From: Drosophila miranda
Taxonomy: Eukaryota; Arthropoda; Insecta; Diptera; Drosophilidae
Assembly (NCBI RefSeq): GCF_003369915.1
Contig: NC_046675.1
Coordinates: 20,522,001-20,586,000 of the forward strand
Reading direction: 5' to 3'
DNA: 64,000 bases
A program made the translations under genes and the position numbers. Positions 25,570-35,928 of the stretch are shown in pieces. The notes under the pieces are model-generated. The model saw nothing but the letters and a program-made list of their open reading frames with translations, was not told the origin of the DNA and did not search any database. Position 1 is the stretch's first letter. Each line of letters begins with the position of its first letter.

Positions 25570-26633
25570 ACTGCAAATGATAATACAAATTACAGAATAT
25601 GATAAGTTTATGAATTTGTATTAATAGCAAATAGAGAATAAGATTAAGATCTGCCAAAAAATATAAAAGATTGGGTCAAAATATAATGAAGTCCAGATAA
25701 TGCATTTTTGTATGCACTCAGAAAAAAGTGACATAGTAAAATCAAATAGATTTTACATTGAATTATATATACATTTTTTAAAAAGCTAATATATTCAATT
25801 TGTACGAAATATATTTAATCTAAATATGAAAATATTTAATTATTTATTTTAAATATTTTCATCTTAATGTCCATGTCCATTTGAATATTTCCACTATAGG
25901 CGCAAATATAATGGGATAAGTCCTGTGCATTGAAATCTAAGTCTACGTTTCTATTTTATCTATCTTTCTCAGATGCCGCATTTTCTGTGACGCTCCTCTA
26001 AATTTTATTGATTTAGCTCTTTTTTTTATTCCTCAAAGATAAGACTTAGGGTTTTATTAAAATACTACTCTTTGCTTGAAATAAAGATCTTTAATTTTCT
26101 GTACGCAATAAAACAACTATCCTGTCATCCACTTTGCAGCTCACTCATAAAGCCACTCCGATATTTTAGAGCAAGGCAATAAGCCCGATTATACAAAAGT
26201 CATTTAAAAGTTCCTTCGTTTCGCAGCTGAAAGCATTCCACGAGTCAAGACGACCTTCTGTCCAAGTTTATCCCCTATACAGAGGGAAAAAAACTGCAAC
26301 TAGTGATCACATTACTTCAACTTGAATTCCTCAGTCTCAGCTTCAGCTTCAGCATCGGCATCTTCAGCATCTGCGAGGTAAAGAGAAAGACAGAAGTGTG
26401 CTACTTTTGAGATAGAAAGAATAAAGTTGGAAAACAGAGCAGAAGCCAGAAGTTGGGAGCGTGAAAAAGTAATTTGAACCTTTAAATAGTCCAATGAGCG
26501 CTCACGGACAAGACGCAAGACAAACTACTCGCCAAAACACCAGAGACGAAAAGACGAGAAGTGTTAAAACTAATGAAAGAAACAAAAGCAGAGGAAAGGA
26601 AAGAACTTTAACGAACGTAGCTCAAACTCAAAC
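25570..26633. other. AT-rich spacer between H and I
   Basis: No gene was seen. An inverted repeat (arms 25826-25839 and 25849-25862, loop 9 nt) lies in A/T sequence. The right part should hold the promoter and 5' UTR of gene I. Confidence 0.45.
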
Positions 26634-28486
26634 ATGAAAGTTTCTTCTGGCCAAAAGCGGGAGAGCGTTGCCGGGAAGAAGGCCAATGGAGAAGCAGAGT
26701 GTTTTACAATTAACAAGCGAGCAGCAACAACAGCCACGCCACGGTCTTACAATGGTCAGTGCCGTGAGACTTTGGCTGACAGTTGGCATATAGACAACGC
26801 GTGGACCGCAAGTGGAGAGGAGATGTGCATCACCAGTAGCAGCAGACCCAGCAGCGGGAGGAGCTGCAGAGCCATTTCACCCATCTGCCATCGTTTCCTA
26901 TTCGCTTTGGCGCTGATTCTGCCATGTCTCGATGCCGCCCACGGAGATGAATTGAAAGCCAGTGCATCCGTGGAGCACGCACCAGCAGCCATCCCATCAC
27001 TCGGCCTAGACAATGCAGACAGCAGCCTGGAGCAGCTCATCGAGTTGAAGCTGAACGAGTCGGCCAGAAGAGCCACGCAGTCGAATGAGCTGTTGTCCAG
27101 GAAACGGCGCTATTTGGTATTTCCGGAGGGCAGCTCCTTTCAGATGGGTAAGCGAGCACCAGCCAGCACTCAGCTATCATAAGCGATGCAAATTACACGC
27201 TTCACTTGCCCCTACCCCTGCCTCTGTCTTGTCTCCCCTTCCGTTCTGTGTTCTGTGTTCAGTGTACGATGAGATTGTGGGCGTTGTGGACCACACCAAC
27301 TATCTGATTCTCGGCATCACTGTGGCCTTAGCCTGGGAGTTGCCGAGCAAGCCGCCCAGCGAGGAACTGGATGATCTGCTGACCAAACTGGAAGACGGTA
27401 CCCTGGATATCAGTCGCAACGACACCGTTTCAAACATAACCTATGTGGACGATGCTACGGAAACAACCACCAAGGCGACGTACTACAAACCTAACTATAT
27501 CAACATAAGCTCTGGCTCTGTGTCTGGCTCTGGAAGTGGCAGCAATTCTTACTACAGCTCATCGCCTGTCTTTCGTACCCCCATGCATCCGTCCCATCAA
27601 TATGCGGACAGTTATTACAGCCGCCCCAAGGGTGGCAGGCGGAAGGACAACCACTACTACTACTACAACAACAACCGGCCTGGGGCTAGCTCCAGCAATC
27701 CGTTCTCCAAGTGGTCAAGACCCTACTCGCCAGCTGAGAACTCCCGCTATCCCTACTGGGCTCTGTCATCGCGGTAAGTATCCAGGAAATACATAACTCT
27801 CACTTCAGCTCAAGCCGCCTTTCTGACAGACTCAAAGATCGCTATTATGGCCAGCAGACCCAACAGACGGCACCACCACAGGCCCAGAGACGACAGGACC
27901 CGCCAACGACCACTACTAGACCCACCCGGAAGCCGGCGCCACGTCATCATCACATATATCCGGTGTTTGGCAAGCGCAGTCTGCCGGATGCAGCCAATCC
28001 CCATCAACGTCAGCGACGCAGTGGAGTGGCAAGCCCCCATGAGGATGGTATTAGCAGGCTGGAACAGCTGCAGATCAAGCACCATCGAAGAAGTCGACAG
28101 TCGCTGTATGAGCGCATTGAAAAGTATTTGGATAAGTAAGTAGATGGAAAACAATAGGATAAGTTGTTCCAACTAAAGTTACCTGCTCTAGACGTATCTG
28201 ACACATTCTTATGTTCATTCCTCCCCCTAGACGCGGCCACCCTGGTTATCATTGTGTCCTTCGCACCCTTTGCGAAACTGGGCAAAAATCCAAGCAAGAC
28301 CAAGAGCCAGGCACCTTTGTGGGCGAACTGATGCGTGCGGTGTTCACCATACCCGAGGCTTTGGACAACGAGCCTGTGGCCTATCGAGACACCCATTACG
28401 ATAAGGCCCATGCCTCTAGCGGGGACTGTGCCGCACTCTATCCCGAGTGCAAACAGTCCATGTGGCAGGCCCATTTCATACAATAA
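26634..28486 (+). CDS. DM4/12 family protein I with a conserved FGKR peptide motif
   Basis: Four exons (26634-27147, 27263-27773, 27830-28135, 28231-28486) give 528 aa, the longest member here. From the first ATG, 84 hydrophilic residues precede the hydrophobic segment FLFALALILPCLDA, so the real start may be the in-frame ATG at 26823. RKRR (156-159) precedes YLVFPEGSSFQ. The block GITVALAWELPSK matches gene H. A Ser/Tyr-rich, tryptophan-bearing spacer leads to HHIYPVFGKR (382-391), then RRSR before QSLYERIE. The Cys domain is CVLRTLCE and CAALYPEC. The stop overlaps AATAAA (28482-28487), and convergent gene J ends only 36 bp away. Confidence 0.86.
27948..27977 (+). other. Putative amidated-peptide motif HHIYPVF-GKR in gene I
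   Basis: Same ten residues as in gene H, preceded by PTRKPAPRH. Codons differ at six synonymous sites from the H copy, indicating selection on the peptide rather than recent gene conversion. Confidence 0.5.
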
Positions 28487-28522
28487 AATACCATTCCCCA
28501 AGTGTTCTGTTCCAATTGTGTT

Positions 28523-29691
28523 TTATTTACCGCCCAGCAGCCAGGCCAGAATGTTGACTTTACACGAATCGCGGAACTGGCGATCGCAATCGTCCGGCTC
28601 CAGGCGCATAGTCCGGCTATAGTCATCCTCCACCCCCGATATGGTTGGCAACCTAATGGCAGATGTGTATCTTAGAAAATGGTGAGAAAATATGAGCAAC
28701 ATCCACTTACGTGAAGATCAGGCGAACAATGTCCTGTATCATGGAATATCCTTGCGGCAAGAGCAAACGCTTACTATCACAAATTGCTCGAAGGACACAG
28801 GCCTTGATATCGATTCCTAGACTGTAAGGATAACCGGAATATCAGAACTATGGGTAGCGATGGTAAAACTAAAACTTACAGTTTACTGAACCCATCGAAA
28901 TGCTCGAACAATTGTCGACGATCGCGATGTCCGTTATAATGTCGCCAGTCCTCCACATGTTCCAGTTCCGGATAGTGCTTAGGCATGTGCGGTGCCATGT
29001 CTGGATCGTAGGGATCTACAAAATGCTCGGACGCGACTGACCTAACATCTTGATATGGTGTCACCTCGGGATCGTAATACTCCCCATTTACTACCGATCT
29101 GTGCCATCGTTTCGACCACTGAGGCGACTCCGTTGTCCATTTGCTCCATCTCTCGGGCTGGCTGTACTTTTCATATTTGTGTGCTGCCGGCGACCAGTTC
29201 TCATAGCGTTGTCCGTACTTTGACCATTGTTGCCACCTTCCAGGATCGACATAGGTTGGCCTTGGGGGCCTGACATCGATGCGTGAGTGTAGCCTCATCG
29301 GTGTGGGTTTCTTCAAAGGAGTAGCCTTGAATCTCCAATTCGTACCCGGTATCCAAACATACGTTGGCACTGTCGGGGTCTTTGGCTTCTGCGTTGTTGT
29401 CGTCCTGGCTCGATATCGCTTCGGGTAAACATCCTCCCGTTTTGTGGGCACGGGATAGTAGCAGGCCTGCTCAATGTTCATGGCCACACCTTTGGGAAAC
29501 GCTGATATCAATCCCTTGCTTAGCTGTCCCGTAAACTTTAAATTGGAGCCCGGGGGAAAGAGTACAAAGCGCTTCCGACGCGAAAAGACGCGTTCAACTA
29601 CATGATTCAGCTCTGTCTGATTTTTCTCAGCCTGGGCTAAGGCCAAGGCGAGCAATTGTATGGTTAAGATGATCACCAGAACGCACCGCAT
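28523..29691 (-). CDS. DM4/12 family secreted protein J, tryptophan-rich
   Basis: Three exons (29691-28880, 28821-28711, 28652-28523) give 350 aa. It has a signal peptide (about 1-20), RRKR at 38-41 and FVLFPPGSNLKF. The subgroup block ACYYPVPTKREDVYPKRY comes next. A tryptophan-rich spacer (WQQWSKYG, RWSKWTTESPQWSKRW) leads to NGHRDRRQLFEHFD, where RDRR is the second furin-like site. The Cys domain is CVLRAICDSKR, then CDRQFRDSC, ending in a hydrophobic tail ILAWLLGGK. Stop and AATAAA overlap (28522-28527). Paralogue K lies upstream in tandem. Function unknown. Confidence 0.87.
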
Positions 29692-30455
29692 AGCAGAACA
29701 CCACTGATTGAGAGATCGAGATCTGTGGCAGCTTGTGCCGATCAGACTACAATTGATTTGTTAACTAGTAAATGTAAATCAATGAGGTTCTGGGTGTCAA
29801 TTGTATAGTAAATACTTGAAAAAGCTTTCGGCTTTGAGTTCACTGGAAGAGTGTAGTAGAAAAACAAACAAAAGTATTTTTTTTATTGGGTGTGCAACAT
29901 GGTTAAAAATGGTAGTACCAGCTACTTAGATTTCTTTATTTTCTGCCCTGATATCCATAGATTCTAGTGGAAATTACCAAAGAGGTCACACCCTTTATTT
30001 TACAAATTTGTCTAATGAAATTTATGATTAGATTATTAATGTATACCAAAAGATTTGCTCCGAGAGTGAAAATATTAAAGTGGTTTCACTTAAATTTTCA
30101 CATTAATATGCAAATACATTATTTAAATACTTTTCAATTTAAATTACAAATAATTCACATTTAAATTAAATATATTTCATATTTATACTTCATAAAGTTC
30201 ATATATAATATTTAGTATTTTTAAATTTCAATTAATCATATCTCCATTACATATATGTATTTCCTATGAATTTAATATAGTATATTTATTTTCACAGGTT
30301 TTACATTTATGTCCGTATTAAAAATTATAAAATAAATTTACATAAAAATAAAATGTAATCCAAATTTGTTTATTATTATTTCATTTAAAACGGAAAATTA
30401 AATGAAAATATGGGTGCATTCTTTTTAATATGAAATTATCATGAAATGAAATTAT
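29692..30455. other. AT-rich spacer between J and K
   Basis: Very AT-rich and containing no credible frame. It should include the promoter of J. The poly(A) signal of K overlaps its stop at 30455-30460. Confidence 0.45.
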
Positions 30456-31494
30456 TTATTCTACTCGACCGCTCAGCAGCCATATCAATAAGTTCATATT
30501 ACATTTAGTTTTCAATTCGGAAGCACAGGCATCGGCATCTTGATCCATAAGTCGACTATATTCATCCTCCAGACCATCTAGCCGAGGCATACTGAAAACA
30601 AACATCTTCGTCAGTCATTCTGAGAATTGGAAGGTTGTTTTAAACTCACGTGAAAACCACGCGCAGCATATCCTGCAACATGGAATATCCAGGAGGCAGA
30701 AGCAGACGTTTGCTGTCGCAGATGGTTCGCATTATGCAGGACTTCATGTCAAGGTTAAACCTTTAAGAGGGGAAATCTAGTAAGCAAATGAATAGAAATA
30801 AAAGCTTCATGTGTACCCACAAGGAACTCAGTTTGGTGAAGCGATCGAACAGATCTCTCCGATCTCTGTGACCATTATACTGATACGACTTCCAAGCACG
30901 GCTGGGTGTGGCGGGAATCAACTTGGCTCTCCACTGGGGAGCTGGTGTTATCCACCGGGATTGATCTTGGCCTTTCCAGGGTCGATTTTGCCACTTTTGT
31001 TCCTGCAGCGTGGCATATTCACTCCACTGTTGCCACTTGGCTGGATTGGCATAGCTTTCATCATCGATTCGATGCGTCTTAGGGGGTGATTGTCGCCACT
31101 TGGGTTCGGGCAAGGTCTGAGCCTTGAAACGCCAATCAGTACCGGGTATATACACATATGAATCGGGTAGTTTCACTGGTTTCTTCGTTGTCGTTTTCGG
31201 CAAATACCGCTTGGGATATATATCATTTACAGATCCTGGCACGGGAAAATAGACAGCTTCCTCCAGCACAAATGTGATGCCACGCGGATAAGTTGACAGC
31301 AGTCCAGTGGCTAAGTTGCAGGTGAACTTCAAGAATGTACCTGGCGGAAATATAACAGCTCTTCTTTTTCGGGTAAATACTCTTTCTACAATAGAATTCA
31401 GTTGTGTTTTCTTTTCTTTGGCTAGCCCTTGTCCCAGACTTGGAGGAAATCCAGCAGACAATACCAGAAATAGAAAGATCTGCGCTCGTAGCAT
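30456..31494 (-). CDS. DM4/12 family secreted protein K
   Basis: Three exons (31494-30821, 30760-30650, 30591-30456) give 306 aa. Signal peptide, RKRR at 42-45, then AVIFPPGTFLKF. The block AVYFPVPGSVNDIYPKRY and the motif YIPGTDWRFKA match gene J. A tryptophan-bearing spacer follows, and the second basic site is RDRR before DLFDRF. The Cys domain is CIMRTICDSKR and CASELKTKC with a hydrophobic tail LIWLLSG. Exon 2 is 111 nt, as in J. The exon-1 donor is GTGGGT, fixed by phase and alignment to J. Divergent from gene L, with 235 bp between the two ATGs. Confidence 0.85.
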
Positions 31495-31729
31495 CTTAAG
31501 TGTCCACGAGCTTGAGATTCAACTGAAAATTATAATAAAATGAGCCAAGGTATTCACTTGACCAGGTATTCGGGAGCTGTAAAGAGATAGCACAAATATT
31601 TACCCAGCACTGATTGATGTCTTGATTGATGTCCGACCCAATTTCTGCAGCAATTGTTGGACTGGTGTACTTGGGATTTGACCAGTTTCCGAGTCTGACT
31701 CAAGCCGTACAGTTCTGCGTGATCTCAAA
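31495..31729. promoter_or_regulatory. Short divergent promoter region of genes K and L
   Basis: Only 235 bp separate the start codons of K (minus) and L (plus), so both promoters and 5' UTRs must fit here. No clear TATA box was singled out. Confidence 0.5.
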
Positions 31730-32494
31730 ATGAAACTCATTGGCATAGCATCATTCATTTTGATCTTTTCTGTTGTGGATTACTCGGAATCTTTACTCTG
31801 GCCATCATCCTCGAATTTGGGTGTAAGTAATAGCAGATGGGAATTTCAGGAGTATAATTCTCAATTGTTATTTTCAGCTAACCCTTTCAGTTTCTACGCC
31901 CATTGCCGAACTGTACCCAGAGCGTCGTATACTAATCGATTGGTGTTTCGCCATCTCCTACAACTATCCATACAACCTGACCGAATTCTACAGCATACCC
32001 ATATGGCCGGGCTTTGCCAATAACAAAGCGAAACGTCATGTGCCACAATTGGAAGAAACGGATGCCAGCTTCTACACTAAATACGGACACGATGTGTTGT
32101 CGGGCATACATCCCAAGGATTTCTCAGCTGCCGAGCTATACGCCTTCCTCGAGGATACGCTGGCGGGCTATGGCTACCATGAGACATGCCTCCTGCGTGG
32201 TGTTTGCGAACTAGCCCAGCATCCGTTTGATGACAACCATCAGCATATGCTGACTGATTTTGTGACATTTGTCCTAAGGTCAGTATTTCCCCTAATACTC
32301 GTATGTAGAACCTGTCACAAATACCTTCCTACAGTCCCTCACAGCATGAAGGATTCCGGGATGGTGAAACGGTCTACAAGCAGGCCTACGAGCTGGCCGA
32401 ACAAGATGGGTTCCTAGGCAGGGACTGCCAGCAGCTGTATTCCCATTGTAAGCACGATATCTTACAGCACATAAGCCAAGTTATATTTCACTAG
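31730..32494 (+). CDS. DM4/12 family secreted protein L
   Basis: Three exons (31730-31822, 31878-32278, 32335-32494) give 217 aa. It has a signal peptide (MKLIGIASFILIFSVVDYSES) followed directly by LLWPSSSNLGLTLSVS. There is no basic site at that position, unlike most members. The middle has AISYNYPYNLTEFY, then IWPGFANNKAKR (K81-R84) as the single basic site. The C-terminal domain has DFSAAELYAFLE, CLLRGVCELAQHPF and CQQLYSHC. Genes M and N share this layout. AATAAA lies about ten bases after the stop. Confidence 0.86.
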
Positions 32495-32630
32495 AACGAA
32501 TAAAAGGCCTAGATGTAAATTGCAGTGTCTGTGTGCGTTTCATTAGCAACTGTTTTTGAGCACTAATTAGCGCAGTGCGTCAGATTGTTATGTACTCATC
32601 GTGAGATTCCGGCTCTGGAGTCACAACAGA

Positions 32631-33323
32631 ATGTATCTCAAGGGCGTCCACTACATTTGTGCTCTGCTGTCACTAGTATTGCCATCGAGCTACGCGGAAT
32701 TTCCTCTACTCTTTCCGGCCTCATCCGTGTACCAGGTTACCTCCTCTCTTTCCGTTCCAGTGGTTATACCCGATCGTAAGCTCTTCTGGGACTGGGGCCT
32801 CCAGATGAACTATGCTTTTCCCAACAAGCCCGCATCCTTCTATGCCGCCACCATCTGGCCGGATGAGTTCTCGCGGCGTGGCAAGCGTCATCTGCGTAAT
32901 GAGACCACAAAATACATGCCCCACGGCAGCACCACAGATATGCATCCCAGCGACTTCACGGCCGGGGAACTGTACGAGAGCCTCGAGAGTATGCTCTCGC
33001 GCTATGGCTTCGACGAGACCTGTCTGCTGCGCAGTGTTTGTGAGCTAGCCCGGCACCCCTTCGACGATTCTCACCAGAACATGCTGACGGGTCTGCTGAC
33101 CTTTACATTGACGTAAGTTACTTTTTTAGTCTTAGAGGAAACCACATTGATTTCTGTCCCTTGCAGGCCATCCCTGCACGAGGCTTTTGCTCCCAGCGAG
33201 ACCCTCTATAGCGCGGTATACGAGCAGGCCGAGCAGCAGGGGTTTCTGGGTCAGGATTGTGCCAGTTTGTATCCCAATTGCACGGTGGACTTTCTAAGCG
33301 GCATTAGCAGACTGCTAAGCTAG
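32631..33323 (+). CDS. DM4/12 family secreted protein M
   Basis: Two exons (32631-33112, 33167-33323) give 212 aa. The ATG gives a signal peptide ending near SYA. LLFPASSVYQVTSSLSV follows without a basic site. Then come MNYAFPNKPASFY, IWPDEF and the furin-like RRGKR (82-86). The domain has DFTAGELYESLE, CLLRSVCELARHPF and CASLYPNC. The last exon (157 nt) is the same length as in gene N. The intron seen early in L is absent. Tandem with L, convergent with N (173 bp between stops). Confidence 0.87.
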
Positions 33324-33496
33324 CACTCAATCTTTAACTATTGAAGACACTAGCAATTTAAGGAACTTATGGGATGATCAGAACTGAATGGTAATGATAT
33401 ATGTAGTCGGAGTAACAGTCAGAGTAACTGTCTCTTATTTAAATTCAAATAAATGGCACACACAATCGTAAGATTAGACTCCAAACCATTTTTATT

Positions 33497-34226
33497 TCAT
33501 CTGACTATCCTGGTGACTAGATTCACAATATCCATCTCACAGCTGGGATAGGCACGTTGGCAGTCGCCACCAAGGAAGCCAATCTGCTCGGCTCGTTCAT
33601 AGCTATCGCGATAGAGCTGTTCGCCAACCCCAAAGCCTTCATGCTGCGAGGGCCTAGAGTGGAGTAAAAAAACTGTCGATTAGTAACCGCACACTATATG
33701 GGGCAGGGCGCTTCACATACGTTAGCAGGAAGGTGATGACTTGCGTGACCAGACCGTATATGTGATCCTCGGCGAAGGGATGCAGCGACAGTTCGCAGAC
33801 ACTGCGCAGAAGACAGGACCTGTGGTAACCGTAGTTCTCTAGCATACGCTCCAAGCCCACGTAGAGCTCTCCCGCGGTAATGTCACTGGGATGCAGGGCA
33901 CTGTCCAGTTGTCGCTTGGAACGACGTGACAGCTCATCCGCCCAAATGGTGGAGTTGTAGAAGGATGAAAGCAGATTGGGCAAATTGTAGTTCATCTGGA
34001 ATCCCATGTCCATGAAGACCTTTGTTCGCGTTGGCAGATCGAGTGGTATCGATATGGATGAGGTCAATTGCAGCGACGTCGATACAGGATACAACAACAG
34101 GCCATGTGTGTCTTTAACCGTAATCTGGCCGATGATCAGGCCAATCAATATCAGGGCCGACAGGTTACCGTTGTGCTGCTTTGGGCGACGCATGGCGTTG
34201 TGAACCACTTCAAATCCACTGCACAT
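33497..34226 (-). CDS. DM4/12 family secreted protein N
   Basis: Two exons (34226-33721, 33653-33497) give 220 aa. The first ATG is used; the in-frame ATG at 34193 has a better context and a tidier signal peptide, so it may be the real start. LLLYPVSTSLQLTSSISI is followed by MNYNLPNLLSSFY, IWADEL and RRSKR (101-105). The domain has DITAGELYVGLE, CLLRSVCELSLHPF and CQRAYPSC. AATAAA directly follows the stop (33491-33496). Closest relative is gene M. Confidence 0.86.
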
Positions 34227-34945
34227 CAGTCCCCGAACCGAACCGGGTTCTTCTTTGTCTATTTGGATCTTTAATTAGACAACCAGTAAATGAGTGGAGT
34301 GGAGCATTGACCAGTGGAGCATTCAGCGTGCGTGAGGAACAATTAGAACGCTCCACAAAAAACCTCTGAAACTAGAACGCATGCTCCTCAAAAGATGTGG
34401 TCAGATGTGTTTTGATAAAGCGTGATCTTGGCAATCAATCGATCAATCTTTGTCATATTTTTTACTTTTCTGCTTTTCGGCTAGAATCCCCTTTCATTAT
34501 ACCCGGTAGTTGTTGAGAACAAGGGTATATTATATGTACAATGTACTTAAGATCCACCTGGCTATTGCAATTCGAAATATATGACGCAGTAGTTTAATTT
34601 TCTTCAGGAAAAATAATTATTTATTCATACCCAAACCACCAATAATCCTTTAGAGCCACATAAAATTCTCATTGGAATATTTATTTTAGAGTAGCAGGCC
34701 TTTCATACATGGTTCAGTCATCGACTAAATCTCTATATTTTTTTTTCATTTTAACCGATGAAAGGCCATCAATTAACAGAAGAAACAAATCTGATTTCTT
34801 CTCCATGGGTGGAATCGAGTCATGTTCCCCCCAGCTGCCAATTTCTTAGGCAAACAAATATTGGGTTGTCTCTGGATGGTTCTCAAAGATGGTCCGAATT
34901 TGAACAGCGCAATATTAGTTCCAAATTCGACTCAATACAAACAAG
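34227..34945. other. Spacer between divergent genes N and O
   Basis: No gene was seen. Around 34497-34535 lies a TATACCC-type stretch with GGGTATATTA about 30 bp later, a pattern common in short dispersed Drosophila repeats; family unknown. Confidence 0.4.
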
Positions 34946-35820
34946 ATGGTCCAAAGAGTTCAGCCATATCTGTGGCTCTGCCTCACAGTGATCTGCTGCC
35001 TCGCTTTTGTGGCAGGCCACACCAAGACCATCTATGGCTCAGATGAGAGCGAGAGCGGGAGCTGGAATAGCAGCCATACCACACTAAGTCGCTCGAAGCG
35101 AGTGGCCATCTTTGATGGTCAGGGCATTGTCAAGGTGGGCATCGGCATCGCCAGAGGAAGCAGCATCTACCAAATGTCCATTTCCTTTCTCCTCGCCATT
35201 TGCAGTTTGTGCCGAGTTTAGCTTATCCTGTGAAGCAAGTGGACAAGGATCAGTCGTTCTGGTGGTTCTTCAACTTTCAGTGCCAATGGATACCCACAAC
35301 GATTCCGCTCTATTGGTGGAGTTTCTGGAACACCACCGCCTTCGTGTCCACAGCCCGTGAGTGGCGCAAGGATATGCAAATCAAACTAAAGCATGATGAG
35401 GCACGCTCCTGGGTCTACGATGCCATCGAAACTGGCATGGAGCAGTAAGTGGATGGAACCATAGCTTCGATCCGTATTCGTCGATATATCCACCTTTTTC
35501 TCCTTTTAGATTGGATGGCGACAACGGAAGTGTGTGCCTGCTGCGTAGTATCTGTGAGATATCCCAGCGCCCCTTCCAGAACAGCAACATTTTCAGCGAA
35601 ATACTCAATGCGGTCTTGGTGTAAGTACATTTGGTCTCATTGAAAGGGCTCACCTCTTCATAATCACCTGATCTACAGACCCACGCTGGACAATGTGGCG
35701 GGGAAGTATCTGCACGCCAGGGATGCGGGACGTGCTGGTGCGGACTGTGCAAAGACCTACAACGACTGCAGTCCGATACTGTGGACCCTGGTCACGAATA
35801 TGGCAAAGAATCCCTTCTGA
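34946..35820 (+). CDS. DM4/12 family secreted protein O
   Basis: Four exons (34946-35134, 35206-35444, 35510-35620, 35679-35820) give 226 aa. It has a signal peptide (about 1-24), RSKR at 49-52 and VAIFDGQGIVK. Exon 2 carries IPLYWWSFWNTTAF and AREWRK, without a strong second furin-like site. The Cys domain is CLLRSICEIS and CAKTYNDC. Exons 2-4 have the same lengths as gene G. The last base of the TGA stop begins AATAAA (35820-35825), so the 3' UTR is minimal. Convergent with gene P. Confidence 0.88.
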
Positions 35821-35928
35821 ATAAAGTCTACCAATCTATAGTCCGAAATTTTTTTATTTAATTTTTATCCGACAGATCCAGACCTTCTAAATTGGTGGTT
35901 TCAGTTTGAGTTCCGTTACTCTTCTGGT

